Below are positions 54,922-63,998 of a stretch of DNA of 64,000 nt, in pieces. A model generated the notes under the pieces. The model made no database searches and had not been told where the DNA came from. It saw only the letters and a list, made by a program, of their open reading frames with translations. The stretch's first letter is position 1; every line of letters starts with the position of its first letter. The position numbers and the translations under genes are program-made. Location of the stretch: assembly GCA_003833075.1 (NCBI GenBank), contig RIAY01000001.1:1-64000 (forward strand). The letters are read 5' to 3'. Source of the stretch: Muribaculaceae bacterium Isolate-036 (Harlan). Its GTDB lineage: Bacteria; Bacteroidota; Bacteroidia; Bacteroidales; Muribaculaceae.

Positions 54922-56391
54922 ATGAGTTTCATAGATGAAAAAGTAGTTCAGGAAGGGATGACATTCGACGATGTTCTCCTGATACCGGCATATTCTGAGG
55001 TCACTCCGAATATGGTGAGCCTTGCCGGACGTTTCTCACGCAACATCCCGCTCAATATCCCGTTTGTGTCTGCTGCCATGGACACGGTTACAGAGGCGGA
55101 GATGGCGATAGCTATCGCCCGTGAAGGTGGAATAGGTGTGATCCACAAGAATATGTCGATCGAGGCGCAGGCTGCGCAGGTGCGCAAGGTGAAACGCGCC
55201 GAGAGCGGCATGATCTATGATCCGGTGACCATCACCAAGGAGCAGACAGTAGGGGAGGCTCTCCAACTGATGCACGACAACCGTATCGGCGGCATTCCGG
55301 TCGTGGATGCAGAAAACAGACTAATCGGTATCGTAACAAACCGCGACCTCCGTTTCCAGCAGAACATGGAGCTCCCGATTGCCGAGGTTATGACAAGCGA
55401 GAAGCTTGTGACCACGGATAATCCCGACCTTGCCGAGGCTTCGCAGATACTTCTCAAGAATAAGATAGAGAAACTTCCCGTAGTGGACAAGGACGGACAT
55501 CTCTTGGGGCTTATCACTTATCGTGACATCACCAAGATTCAGGATTACCCTTCTGCCTGCAAGGACAACAAGGGACGTCTGAGGGTGGCTGCCGGCGTTG
55601 GCGTGACGGGCGATACGCTCGATCGCGTAAAGGCACTCGTGGACGCTGGTGTCGATGCCGTTGTCATCGATACCGCCCACGGACATTCCGCCAATGTGAC
55701 CAAGACTCTCAAGGCTGTCAAGGCGGCTTATCCCGGGCTTGACGTGGTTGTGGGAAATATCGCCACCGGCGAGGCTGCGCGTTTCCTTATCGAGGCGGGT
55801 GCCGACGGTATCAAGGTTGGTATCGGTCCCGGTTCCATATGCACGACCCGCATCGTGGCAGGGGTCGGAATGCCTCAGCTTTCCGCTATATTCGATGCGG
55901 CTAAGGTTGCACGGGAGTATGGTGTGCCGGTGATTGCCGACGGCGGTCTACGCTATTCGGGCGATATCGTGAAAGCTCTCGCGGCGGGCGGCAACTGCGT
56001 GATGTGCGGTTCAATGTTCGCCGGAGTGGAGGAATCTCCGGGCGAGACCATAATCTATAACGGGCGTAAATTCAAATCATATCGCGGAATGGGTTCTGTG
56101 GAGGCTATGGAGGCAGGTTCGAAAGACCGCTATTTCCAGAGCGAGAAGTGCGACTCAAGCAAGTTCGTGCCCGAAGGTATCGTGGCTCGCGTGCCATATA
56201 AGGGAACGCTCAGCGAGACTGTTTACCAGCTCGCAGGAGGTCTGCGCTCAGGCATGGGTTATTGCGGCGCTAAAGACATAGATGCTCTTCACAATGCAAA
56301 ATTCACTCGCATCACTTCGGCAGGAGTGACGGAGAACCATCCCCACGATGTGACCATAACCAAAGAGGCTCCAAACTATTCAAGAGGATAA
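54922..56391 (+). CDS. guaB: IMP dehydrogenase
   Basis: 489 residues. A TIM-barrel enzyme interrupted by a pair of CBS domains (about 95-215: [20 protein letters not shown] and [19 protein letters not shown]). The catalytic Cys lies in [20 protein letters not shown], and the flap region carries [10 protein letters not shown]. It makes XMP, the rate-limiting step to GMP. It lies four bases after purA and two before guaA. Confidence 0.97.
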   Translation: MSFIDEKVVQEGMTFDDVLLIPAYSEVTPNMVSLAGRFSRNIPLNIPFVSAAMDTVTEAEMAIAIAREGGIGVIHKNMSIEAQAAQVRKVKRAESGMIYDPVTITKEQTVGEALQLMHDNRIGGIPVVDAENRLIGIVTNRDLRFQQNMELPIAEVMTSEKLVTTDNPDLAEASQILLKNKIEKLPVVDKDGHLLGLITYRDITKIQDYPSACKDNKGRLRVAAGVGVTGDTLDRVKALVDAGVDAVVIDTAHGHSANVTKTLKAVKAAYPGLDVVVGNIATGEAARFLIEAGADGIKVGIGPGSICTTRIVAGVGMPQLSAIFDAAKVAREYGVPVIADGGLRYSGDIVKALAAGGNCVMCGSMFAGVEESPGETIIYNGRKFKSYRGMGSVEAMEAGSKDRYFQSEKCDSSKFVPEGIVARVPYKGTLSETVYQLAGGLRSGMGYCGAKDIDALHNAKFTRITSAGVTENHPHDVTITKEAPNYSRG

Positions 56392-56393
56392 TC

Positions 56394-57920
56394 ATGCAGA
56401 AGATATTGATCATAGATTTCGGATCGCAGTATACTCAGCTGATTGCGCGCCGTGTGCGTGAGTTGAATGTATATTGCGAGATTCACCCTTTCAACAAGAT
56501 TCCCGCTCTCGACGAGGATGTGAAGGGTGTGATTCTTTCAGGTTCTCCGTCGTCAGTGCGCGATGAGGATGCTCCAAAGCCGGATATAAGCGCTATAAAG
56601 GGGAAACTTCCCCTCCTTGGCGTCTGCTACGGCGCGCAGCTTCTCGCCAACGAATATGGCGGAGAGGTCGAAGGGGCTCCGTCACGCGAATACGGCCGCG
56701 CGATGCTTACTGTAATCGCGCCTGAAGACCCCCTCATGCTCGGCGTTCCCTCCCCGACACAGGTATGGATGAGCCATGGTGACACAATCACCAGCCTGCC
56801 GGAGAATTATCACGTCATCGGTTCCACCGAGAATGTCCGCGCAGCCGCATATCATATAGAGGGAGAACAGACTTGGGGGATACAGTTTCATCCCGAAGTA
56901 TATCACTCCACCGACGGAACCCGCATCCTTTCAAACTTCGTTCTCTGCATATGCGGATGCGACGGCTCATGGAGTCCGGCATCATTCATCGAGACTACAG
57001 TCTCCGAGCTTAAAGAGAAACTCGGTGACGAACGTGTGATACTCGGACTCTCCGGAGGTGTCGATTCTTCCGTGGCGGCAATGCTGCTGCACAAGGCAAT
57101 CGGCGACAGACTCACATGTATATTCGTCAACAACGGATTGTTGCGTAAAAACGAGTTTGAGGACGTTCTCGACTCCTATAAGCATATGGGGCTTAATGTT
57201 GTCGGCGTAGACGCGTCAGAACGCTTCTATGAAGATCTGAAAGGCGTTACGGATCCCGAACGCAAGCGTAAAATAATAGGCAAGGACTTTGTCGAGGTTT
57301 TCAATGCCGAGGCAAAGAAGATTGAAAACGCACGCTGGCTTGCACAAGGCACAATCTATCCCGATGTGATCGAGAGTTGTTCCGTGAAAGGTCCGTCAGC
57401 GACAATCAAGAGTCACCACAACGTAGGCGGTCTGCCCAAAGAGATGAATCTCAAGATAGTAGAGCCATTGAGACTACTCTTCAAAGACGAAGTGCGCAGG
57501 GTAGGCAAAGCAATGGAGATGGATCCCCGTCTGCTGGGTCGTCATCCATTCCCCGGTCCCGGTCTGGGCATCCGCATAATCGGAGAGGTAACTCCCGAGA
57601 AAGTGCGTATTCTTCAGGAAGCCGACAAAATTTTCATCGACGGTCTTCGTGAAGCCGGGCTCTACGATCAGGTATGGCAGGCAGGAGTGATGCTTCTGCC
57701 CGTGCAGAGCGTTGGAGTGATGGGAGACGAACGCACCTACGAGAGCTGTGTCGCGCTACGCGCCGTAGTCTCCACCGACGGCATGACCGCCGACTGGGTG
57801 CATCTCCCCTACGAATTCCTTGCCAAGACCTCCAATGAGATCATCAACAAAGTTCGCGGCATCAACCGCGTTGTCTACGACATCTCCTCCAAACCGCCGG
57901 CAACAATCGAGTGGGAATAA
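56394..57920 (+). CDS. guaA: GMP synthase (glutamine-hydrolysing)
   Basis: 508 residues. The N-terminal class I glutaminase has its nucleophile in [10 protein letters not shown] and the His in FHPEVYH. The ATP-pyrophosphatase domain has the P-loop [13 protein letters not shown]. The C-terminal dimerisation domain includes [17 protein letters not shown] and ends in KPPATIEWE. Last gene of the purine operon. Strong hairpins follow at 57961-58019. Confidence 0.97.
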   Translation: MQKILIIDFGSQYTQLIARRVRELNVYCEIHPFNKIPALDEDVKGVILSGSPSSVRDEDAPKPDISAIKGKLPLLGVCYGAQLLANEYGGEVEGAPSREYGRAMLTVIAPEDPLMLGVPSPTQVWMSHGDTITSLPENYHVIGSTENVRAAAYHIEGEQTWGIQFHPEVYHSTDGTRILSNFVLCICGCDGSWSPASFIETTVSELKEKLGDERVILGLSGGVDSSVAAMLLHKAIGDRLTCIFVNNGLLRKNEFEDVLDSYKHMGLNVVGVDASERFYEDLKGVTDPERKRKIIGKDFVEVFNAEAKKIENARWLAQGTIYPDVIESCSVKGPSATIKSHHNVGGLPKEMNLKIVEPLRLLFKDEVRRVGKAMEMDPRLLGRHPFPGPGLGIRIIGEVTPEKVRILQEADKIFIDGLREAGLYDQVWQAGVMLLPVQSVGVMGDERTYESCVALRAVVSTDGMTADWVHLPYEFLAKTSNEIINKVRGINRVVYDISSKPPATIEWE

Positions 57921-57960
57921 AAAGACTCGATTGGTTATTGGCAGTCGACAACCAATTGAA

Positions 57961-58019
57961 CCGCTGCTACGCAGCGGCACCTGACAGCTTCGCGAAGCAC
58001 CCGGCTTCGCGAAGCTGTC
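57961..58019. repeat. REP-like palindromes after guaA
   Basis: Two perfect hairpins lie in tandem: CCGCTGC/GCAGCGG (57961-57977), and GACAGCTTCGCGAAG/CTTCGCGAAGCTGTC (57983-57997 and 58005-58019, loop of 7). CTTCGCG repeats recur after the transposase gene at 59.8 kb. They may also end guaA transcription. Confidence 0.65.
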
Positions 58020-58157
58020 TGTTTCTGACACTCATTTGTTCAGCCTTGTGCTTTGCCCCCATAGATTAGCGCTTAAAGTCCCGATTCGAGAATTAAAGAG
58101 GATTGTCCCTGGTCGCAGAGCAGAGATGTCGCACAGCAGGGAGGGTTGCAGAGAGGT

Positions 58158-58316
58158 GGAGTGTTTAGGTGCCGATTAGGTGTGTCGGGAGCGGTTCGGG
58201 TCGCGGTTCGGGTCGCGGAGCGGGGAGGGTTGCAGGGAAGCGAGCAGAGAGGGGAGTGTTTAGGTGCCGATTAGGTGTGTCGGGAGCGGTTCGGGTCGCG
58301 GTTCGGGTCGCGGAGC
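58158..58316. repeat. 64-bp perfect direct repeat, two copies
   Basis: 58158-58221 and 58253-58316 are identical, with a period of 95 bp. Each contains a tandem 12-mer (GGTTCGGGTCGC twice). Related G-rich sequence (GGAGGGTTGCAG) precedes both. The rest of 58020-58607 is purine-rich spacer without a visible gene. Confidence 0.85.
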
Positions 58317-58473
58317 AGTTGAGTGAAAAAGTGAAGCTTTTTTAAATAATCACCAAGAGTTGAGCCGAGGAGGAGCCGAGGAAGAATCGAAGCTGAGACG
58401 AGGAGCAGAGAGGTTGGTGAAAATGCAGCGAAAATGCGAAAAAAAGCAATTGTGGTAAAAAATCGCTGAAAAT

Positions 58474-58505
58474 TTTGCTTTTTAATGGGCGGATTGGTAA
58501 ATTTA
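58474..58505 (+). promoter_or_regulatory. probable promoter of the transposase gene
   Basis: TTTG (58474-58477), 20 nt, TAAATTTA (58498-58505, last base off consensus), about 100 nt before the start codon. Confidence 0.45.
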
Positions 58506-58607
58506 CTGTACAATCCTGTTCGTGTCGGGCTGGATTGCTGAGAGAGTTGGCTTGGTCTTCGGGTGGAGAATCCGGAGATTGAAAAGTGTCTTTAAAGGTT
58601 TGAATTT

Positions 58608-59705
58608 ATGGCTGAGCATAAGTCTTTTTATCGGCAGCTTGTGCCGAACGGGCGCAGACGAAGCAATTGGCACGACTACCGGAGCCGCTGCATTTATATG
58701 ATTACGCTCAACAAGGCAGACTGTATCCCCCGTTTTTCAACCATTAAAGGAATTCCAGGTGATTATATCAATAAACCATACACCGACCTTTCCCCGACAG
58801 GTAAGATTATAGCAGCAAATGTCTCGGCACTGAAACACCGGTTCCCTTTTATAAGCATTTTGCGCCGATGCATAATGCCTGATCATATACATTTTGTTAT
58901 TTTCGTAAAGGAGAAAACCTCCTGGCATCTCGGCGATATAGTAAACCATCTTAAATCGGAGTGTACACGCAATTACAACGGATATGATTCCAGGCGGGGA
59001 GAGGGAGCTGACGAAACACTTGTCTCTATGTTTGAGGACGGTTATCATGACCGGATATTGAGACGCAAGAACCAGCTCAAACGGATGTTGAAATATGTCA
59101 GCGACAATCCCCGTCGCAGTCTTGAGCGCACCGCCAACCGCGGCTTTCATCGCCGCCTCTTTCTTGAAGATATAGGTTCGGGTGGAGATGCGGGTGTACA
59201 GTCCACCTTTTCGTGCGGAGACGCAGGTATAGGAGTTCCCAGTTCGTGTGGAGGAACTTGTGAAGAATCGTTCATGGAAACAGGTTTAGGAAGGGTTAGG
59301 TATGAGGCTTACGGGAACATTCATCTGCTTGAAGACCCCGAACTTGCGGCAGTTCGCATAAGCCGGCGTTTTTCGGAAGATGAGTTGCGGAAGCGTAAGA
59401 TCAACTGGCTGCGAACAGTCGGCAACTGTGGAGTATTGGTCTCCCCTTTCATTTCGCAGGCAGAGAAGAAAGTGCGCGATTGGGCATTAGCCAACGGAGG
59501 CAGGTTCATATTGATAGAAAGCAACGGCTTCGGCGAGCGTTACTCCCCCAAAGGGATTCTTCATCAGCTTTGTAACGAGGGGCGGCTACTTATAATCGCG
59601 CCTACCGAACATCACACCTCTCCCCCTAAACTCACCTATTCGGAATGCCAGCGCATGAACGCCCTCGCTGAAAGGATCGAGCAATATCTGCTGCGCCCCT
59701 GCTGA
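58608..59705 (+). CDS. REP-associated tyrosine transposase with extra C-terminal domain
   Basis: 365 residues. Residues 1-185 are a Y1 (HUH) transposase of the RAYT group: the HUH pair His93-x-His95 in MPDHIHFVI, then the group-typical YHDRILRRKNQL and the probable catalytic Tyr163 in LKYVSDNPRR. Residues about 185-230 form a Gly/Ser/Cys-rich linker. Residues about 235-365 are a second domain (NCGVLVSPFISQAEKKVRD, FILIESNGFGERYSPKG, CNEGRLLIIAP) that looks Rossmann-like and is reminiscent of DprA/SLOG folds (weak inference). Typical RAYTs end near 150-220 residues. REP-like palindromes flank the gene on both sides, as expected for a domesticated single-copy transposase acting on REPs. Confidence 0.8.
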   Translation: MAEHKSFYRQLVPNGRRRSNWHDYRSRCIYMITLNKADCIPRFSTIKGIPGDYINKPYTDLSPTGKIIAANVSALKHRFPFISILRRCIMPDHIHFVIFVKEKTSWHLGDIVNHLKSECTRNYNGYDSRRGEGADETLVSMFEDGYHDRILRRKNQLKRMLKYVSDNPRRSLERTANRGFHRRLFLEDIGSGGDAGVQSTFSCGDAGIGVPSSCGGTCEESFMETGLGRVRYEAYGNIHLLEDPELAAVRISRRFSEDELRKRKINWLRTVGNCGVLVSPFISQAEKKVRDWALANGGRFILIESNGFGERYSPKGILHQLCNEGRLLIIAPTEHHTSPPKLTYSECQRMNALAERIEQYLLRPC

Positions 59706-59770
59706 TTGCTGCTTCCGCCCTTGACTGCCCCGCCAATTACCGCCAATTATCGCCGCTCCGCGCCGACACG

Positions 59771-59870
59771 CTACAGCTTCGCGCCGGCAAGGCTTCGCGC
59801 TGACAAGGCTTCGCGCGACAAGGCGAAGCCGGGATGCTGGTTAATCGCCTCGCGGAGCTGTCGGGTGCAA
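59771..59870. repeat. REP-like repeats downstream of the transposase gene
   Basis: CAGCTTCGCG and two AAGGCTTCGCGC units lie in tandem, with GGCTTCGC (59807-59814) inverted as GCGAAGCC (59823-59830), and a further CGCGGAGCTGTCGGG. They share the GCTTCGCG core with the palindromes at 57983-58019. The stretch 59706-59770 holds related CCGCCAATTA repeats, and 59871-59990 shows no gene. Confidence 0.6.
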
Positions 59871-59990
59871 AAGGAAGGCTTTTGATTGAGATAACTGCAG
59901 GCTTTTGATTGAGAAAACAGCAGGTTGGTTGAATCGAATGGCTGATATGCCGGATTCTTCTTAAATTTACATTTGCCTAATTCGCCTAAT

Positions 59991-60192
59991 GGAAAAGAGG
60001 AATTAATGGGTGGTTAAGAGGGATAAGAGTGTTAAAGAAATAATCGAAAAAGAGAGTGGAAGAGGGTTAAAAGAGATAAAGGATAAGAAAGATTAAGAGG
60101 GGTAAAGAAGGATAAGAAGAATAAGGAAGGGAGAGGGAGGACAGGAAGAAGGATAAGGATAAGATAAGGAGGGGTTAGGGAGGACAGGAGGC
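59991..60192. repeat. polypurine tract with GGATAAG repeats
   Basis: About 200 bp are almost all A and G on the plus strand. Between 60061 and 60180 only 15 of 120 bases are pyrimidines and only one is C. GGATAAG recurs at least four times. No ORF on the plus strand is plausible. 60193-60430 shows no gene. Confidence 0.75.
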
Positions 60193-60432
60193 GGCATTGG
60201 TGTGCCGGGGTTGCGCAAGGAAGGAGAGGAGTCCCTTTGCTCCGCAGCCGCCGGGCAAGAAGAAATAACCTAATGATTCGGGTCTGACAACTTCTGTAGT
60301 TCATGAACTCATCTTGACTTATTTACGAAAGTTTAAATCACATCTGAATGTATAAGTAGGAGTTTGATTTCATAAATACGATTTTTGGTAGAATCAAGTT
60401 ATATAAATAGTTTGTGTTTGATTTATGTAGAG

Positions 60433-60470
60433 AAGCCGGTTGCCCGAGAGGGTAGCCGGCTTTGATTTTT
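60433..60470 (+). terminator. intrinsic terminator without an obvious upstream gene
   Basis: AAGCCGG (60433-60439) pairs with CCGGCTT (60456-60462), with an inner CCC/GGG pair, followed by TGATTTTT. It implies a transcript entering from the left (60.2-60.4 kb) that I cannot assign to a gene. A second hairpin, GCTTAATT/AATTAAGC, lies at 60536-60559. No gene is seen in 60471-60673. Confidence 0.6.
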
Positions 60471-60673
60471 GTGGTCTGACGGAGAAAAATTCGCGTATGA
60501 CCGAGCGCAATTTTTTGAATATTCGATTCTGAAAGGCTTAATTTGACTCTGAATTAAGCGTAATAAACGATATGACAGATAAATATGGGTTTTATCAACA
60601 GGTTTGCCAATTCATTTGAAATAGAATCGTCAGGGGCAATAAATAGCACTGACTATTAAAAAGAGTCAAGAAT

Positions 60674-60704
60674 GTTGATATTTACGTGTTTTTTATTATT
60701 TTTG
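60674..60704 (+). promoter_or_regulatory. promoter of ybeY-mnmG
   Basis: TTG (60674-60676), 20 nt, TATTTTTG (60697-60704). The leader to the ybeY ATG would be about 145 nt, without a recognised riboswitch. Confidence 0.6.
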
Positions 60705-60854
60705 TGGAGTAAATGAGAATGCTGTTATAAAGCATCGGTTTACGCACCGCAGTCTTGAATCAGTCTGTGATTTCAAGATTGGGGTGTGTCTGTGTTTTAT
60801 GAGGCGTTTGAGAGTGTGATGTAAGTAAGCACTCTCTAAATTGAGTTGACAGTG

Positions 60855-61271
60855 ATGATAGAATTTATGACCGAGGGTGTCGATATGCCCCTGTTGGATT
60901 TCGGGAGGATAAGGAAATGGATATGTGAGGTTGCCGCCTCGCATGGTTTCACCGTCGGGAATCTCAATTATTGTTTCTGCGACGATGCATATATTCTTGA
61001 GACCAACCGTAAGTTTCTGCAGCATGACTATTATACGGATATAATTACGTTCGATTATACGCGTCGCGGCAGGATAGGTGGGGATATGGTCATCTCGCTC
61101 GATACAGTAGCCTCAAACGCCGCCGGATTGGGCGTGGGATATGATTCGGAATTGCTTCGCGTGATTATACATGGAGTTCTTCATCTCTGTGGAATCAACG
61201 ACAAGGGACCCGGAGAGCGGGAGATAATGGAAGAGGCGGAAAACAAGGCTTTGGAAATTTATGAAATTTGA
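60855..61271 (+). CDS. ybeY: endoribonuclease YbeY (rRNA maturation factor)
   Basis: 138 residues from the ATG at 60855; a TTG at 60846 is possible. The metal-site segment reads IIHGVLHLCGINDK: the first two His are kept, while the third ligand position of the usual HGxLHLxGYDH is changed, as I recall for Bacteroidota members. FLQHDYYTDIITFDY and MEEAENKAL complete the family pattern. It acts in 16S rRNA 3'-end processing and ribosome quality control. The stop overlaps mnmG by 11 bases. Confidence 0.9.
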   Translation: MIEFMTEGVDMPLLDFGRIRKWICEVAASHGFTVGNLNYCFCDDAYILETNRKFLQHDYYTDIITFDYTRRGRIGGDMVISLDTVASNAAGLGVGYDSELLRVIIHGVLHLCGINDKGPGEREIMEEAENKALEIYEI

Positions 61272-63168
61272 ATTTGATGTCATAGTTGTAGGTGGCGGTC
61301 ACGCCGGATGCGAGGCTGCGGTTGCCGCCGCACGTCTCGGGGCGTCTACCCTGCTGATTACCAAAGATATGAACCGTGTCGGTCAGATGTCTTGTAATCC
61401 GGCAATTGGCGGTATCGCCAAAGGGCAGATTGTCAGGGAGATAGATGCCATGGGCGGAGAGATGGGCATTATTGCCGACCGCACTGCCGTGCAGTTCCGC
61501 ATGCTTAACCGCTCCAAAGGACCGGCTGTGTGGAGTCCCCGTGTGCAGAGTGACCGTGCAAAATACATAGACGCATGGCGTGAGGTTCTCGACTCTGTGT
61601 CCGGTCTTTCGCTTTTTCAGGACAGTGTGGTTGAATTTGAATTTGAAGACGCACCCGAAGGGTCTTCCCATTCATTGCAGATTGCCGGAGTAAAGACCTC
61701 TCTCGGGGTTGTCTTCAAGGCGCGGCAGGTTGTTCTGACAGCGGGTACCTTCCTGAACGGTCTCATGCATTTCGGCGCTGTCCAGATAGAAGGTGGTCGC
61801 ATCTCGGAGGATGCTGCCAAAGGTCTTACAGAACAGCTTGTCTCTGTCGGTTTCCGTGCCGACAGGATGAAGACAGGGACACCCGCGCGCATTGACGGAC
61901 GTACAATACGTTTCGAGCTTGCAGAAGAGCAGCAGGGTGATGTGGGTGACTTCCACAAGTTCTCTTTCCTTCCCGGTGTCAGGCGCACGTTGCGCAACCG
62001 TTCGTGCTGGATTGTTCACACCAATCCTGAAGTTCATAAAATATTGAATGACAACCTTGCTGATTCTCCTCTCTATAACGGTCAGATCAGAAGTATCGGT
62101 CCGCGTTACTGTCCGAGCATAGAGACCAAGATCGTGACTTTTGCCGATAAGGATAGTCACCAGCTTTTCCTCGAGCCGGAGGGAGAGACCACGGAGGAAT
62201 ATTATATTAACGGTTTTTCCAGCTCACTTCCTTGGCAGGTCCAGATGGAAGCTTTGCGTCATGTTCCGGCGTTGGAGAATGTTCAGTTCTATCGTCCCGG
62301 CTATGCCATAGAATATGACTTCTTTGATCCGACCCAGCTTACCCATGATCTGCAGACGCGCCTTGTCGGCGGGCTTTATTTTGCCGGTCAGGTGAATGGA
62401 ACTACCGGTTATGAGGAGGCTGCGGCACAGGGTCTGATGGCTGGCATCAATGCCGCGCGTCGCAGTCGCGGCGAGGAGGGGATTGTTCTCGGCAGAGAAC
62501 AGGCGTATATAGGCGTGCTTATTGATGATCTTGTTACAAAGGGTGTCGATGAACCATATCGAATGTTCACATCGCGTGCTGAATACCGTATACTTCTTCG
62601 TCAGGATGATGCAGACATGCGTCTTACTCCGCTCGGTTATGAAATTGGTCTTGCTACCCGGGAGCGTTATGATGCGATGCAGAGTAAGCGCGCCCAGCGC
62701 GACGCATTGATTGCTTTCTGTGAGTCTTACCTTGTAAAAGGCACGGAAGAGATGAATGCATTCCTTGTGGAGAATGGAACAACTCCGCTTTCTGCATCCG
62801 TGCGTCTCGTGGAGCTTGTGAAACGACCTCAGCTTTCGATCACCGCTCTTGCATGTAGCCTTTCGCGTCTTGCGAAGGAGATTGGCAGGATGGAGGAGGA
62901 GAGACGGGAGGAGATTGTGGAGTCTGCCGAGATATTGATAAAATACGGCGGCTATATCTTGCGCGAGCGCGAGCTTGCCGAGAAGCAGTCAAGGCTCGAA
63001 TATGTCAGGATTCCGGAGTCGATGGACTTCGAGGGTCTGACCGCGTTGTCTACAGAGGCGAGACAGAAGCTGGCGAGGCAGCGTCCGGCAACAATCGGAC
63101 AGGCTTCGCGGATACCGGGGATTTCGCCGGCTGATATTAATGTGCTTCTGTTACTGTTGAATAGGTGA
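61261..63168 (+). CDS. mnmG: tRNA uridine-5-carboxymethylaminomethyl modification enzyme MnmG
   Basis: 635 residues. FAD-binding start VIVVGGGHAGCEAAVAAARL, then MSCNPAIGGIAKGQIVREID, QVNGTTGYEEAAAQGLMAGI and TSRAEYRILLRQDDAD, all hallmarks of GidA/MnmG. With MnmE it modifies the wobble uridine of several tRNAs. It overlaps ybeY. A parS site lies five bases after the stop, which recalls the mnmG-near-origin arrangement known in many bacteria. Confidence 0.97.
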   Translation: MKFEFDVIVVGGGHAGCEAAVAAARLGASTLLITKDMNRVGQMSCNPAIGGIAKGQIVREIDAMGGEMGIIADRTAVQFRMLNRSKGPAVWSPRVQSDRAKYIDAWREVLDSVSGLSLFQDSVVEFEFEDAPEGSSHSLQIAGVKTSLGVVFKARQVVLTAGTFLNGLMHFGAVQIEGGRISEDAAKGLTEQLVSVGFRADRMKTGTPARIDGRTIRFELAEEQQGDVGDFHKFSFLPGVRRTLRNRSCWIVHTNPEVHKILNDNLADSPLYNGQIRSIGPRYCPSIETKIVTFADKDSHQLFLEPEGETTEEYYINGFSSSLPWQVQMEALRHVPALENVQFYRPGYAIEYDFFDPTQLTHDLQTRLVGGLYFAGQVNGTTGYEEAAAQGLMAGINAARRSRGEEGIVLGREQAYIGVLIDDLVTKGVDEPYRMFTSRAEYRILLRQDDADMRLTPLGYEIGLATRERYDAMQSKRAQRDALIAFCESYLVKGTEEMNAFLVENGTTPLSASVRLVELVKRPQLSITALACSLSRLAKEIGRMEEERREEIVESAEILIKYGGYILRERELAEKQSRLEYVRIPESMDFEGLTALSTEARQKLARQRPATIGQASRIPGISPADINVLLLLLNR

Positions 63169-63172
63169 TAAT

Positions 63173-63188
63173 TGTTCCACGTGGAACA
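63173..63188. promoter_or_regulatory. parS: parS centromere site
   Basis: TGTTCCACGTGGAACA is a perfect 16-bp palindrome. It matches the ParB-binding consensus TGTTNCACGTGNAACA and is identical to parS forms known from Pseudomonas. The palindrome extends to 20 bp (63171-63190). parS sites cluster near replication origins. Confidence 0.88.
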
Positions 63189-63200
63189 ATGCGCGAGGAT

Positions 63201-63270
63201 AGGGCGAGATGGGGATGAATAGGGATGTATGGGGCTGAATAGGGCTGGATGGGGCTGGATGGGGATGGGT
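63201..63270. repeat. seven decamer tandem repeats next to parS
   Basis: Seven 10-bp units in exact register (consensus RGGGMTGRAT) run from 63201 to 63270. The period equals one helical turn. They lie between parS and apt. An upstream in-frame start for apt would translate them, but the conserved protein begins after them. Confidence 0.75.
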
Positions 63271-63303
63271 GTGTTAAAGGAAATATTAATTAAAGATAAA
63301 GAT

Positions 63304-63831
63304 ATGATGGAAATCGAAGAATTGAAGAAGATTATTCGGGATGTGCCCGATTTTCCCTCGAAGGGAATCCTGTTTCGCGACCTTACAACTATGATCAAGG
63401 ATGGCGAGGCTCTACATGTTACAGGCAAAGCCCTCGCGGACCTTTACCGCGATAAGGGCGTGACCAAGATCGTGGGTATCGAATCACGCGGATTCATCGG
63501 CGGCTCGATAATGGCGTATGAACTCGGTTGCGGATTTGTGCCTGCCCGTAAACCGGGTAAACTCCCCGCTGTGACTATCAAGAAAGCTTATGCAAAGGAG
63601 TATGGCGTGGATACCATCGAGATGCATAATGACGCAATTACGGAAGATGATGTCGTTGTCCTCCACGATGACCTGCTTGCTACCGGCGGTACCATGCGCG
63701 CATGCTATGACCTCGTGAAGACGATGAATCCGAAAAAAATATATATCAATTTTATCGTCGAACTTACCGATCTGAACGGTCGCGAGAATCTCCCGGAAGA
63801 TTGCGAAGTGCTCTCTCTTCTTAAATACTGA
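63304..63831 (+). CDS. apt: adenine phosphoribosyltransferase
   Basis: 175 residues from the ATG at 63304. A longer frame from 63229 would add repeat-encoded Gly/Trp/Met residues. IRDVPDFPSKGILFRDLTT, GIESRGFIGG and the PRPP-binding loop VVVLHDDLLATGGTMRACYD identify Apt. It salvages adenine to AMP, complementing the de novo genes upstream. Confidence 0.95.
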   Translation: MMEIEELKKIIRDVPDFPSKGILFRDLTTMIKDGEALHVTGKALADLYRDKGVTKIVGIESRGFIGGSIMAYELGCGFVPARKPGKLPAVTIKKAYAKEYGVDTIEMHNDAITEDDVVVLHDDLLATGGTMRACYDLVKTMNPKKIYINFIVELTDLNGRENLPEDCEVLSLLKY

Positions 63832-63870
63832 TTCAATAAATATGACATTGATTCGATAAAGAAGGGTAGA

Positions 63871-63959
63871 ACCGGAGAACGCATTGAATCGGTGCATACG
63901 GAAATAACCGGAGAAAATATTGATTAGATGAATACGGATAAAACCGGAGAAAATATCGA
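63871..63959. repeat. 36-bp imperfect tandem repeats
   Basis: ACCGGAGAA occurs at 63871, 63907 and 63943, exactly 36 bp apart. The second and third units share further sequence (AATACGGATA-like lead and AAAATATYGA tail). There is no coding potential. They lie between apt and its terminator. Confidence 0.7.
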
Positions 63960-63967
63960 AGCAACAG

Positions 63968-63998
63968 GAAACCCCGATGATGTCGGGGTTTCTTCATC
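63968..63998 (+). terminator. intrinsic terminator after apt
   Basis: GAAACCCCGA (63968-63977) pairs perfectly over 10 bp with TCGGGGTTTC (63983-63992), followed by TTCATCTT. Confidence 0.75.

Noticed and set aside
58158..58316. CRISPR-like array
   Set aside because: Only two long units with related spacer sequence, internal tandem repeats and no cas genes.
60715..60732. Five-codon upstream ORF before ybeY
   Set aside because: Too short to separate from chance, with no attenuator structure around it.
63229..63303. N-terminal extension of Apt
   Set aside because: It would translate the decamer repeats; the conserved family start is at 63304.
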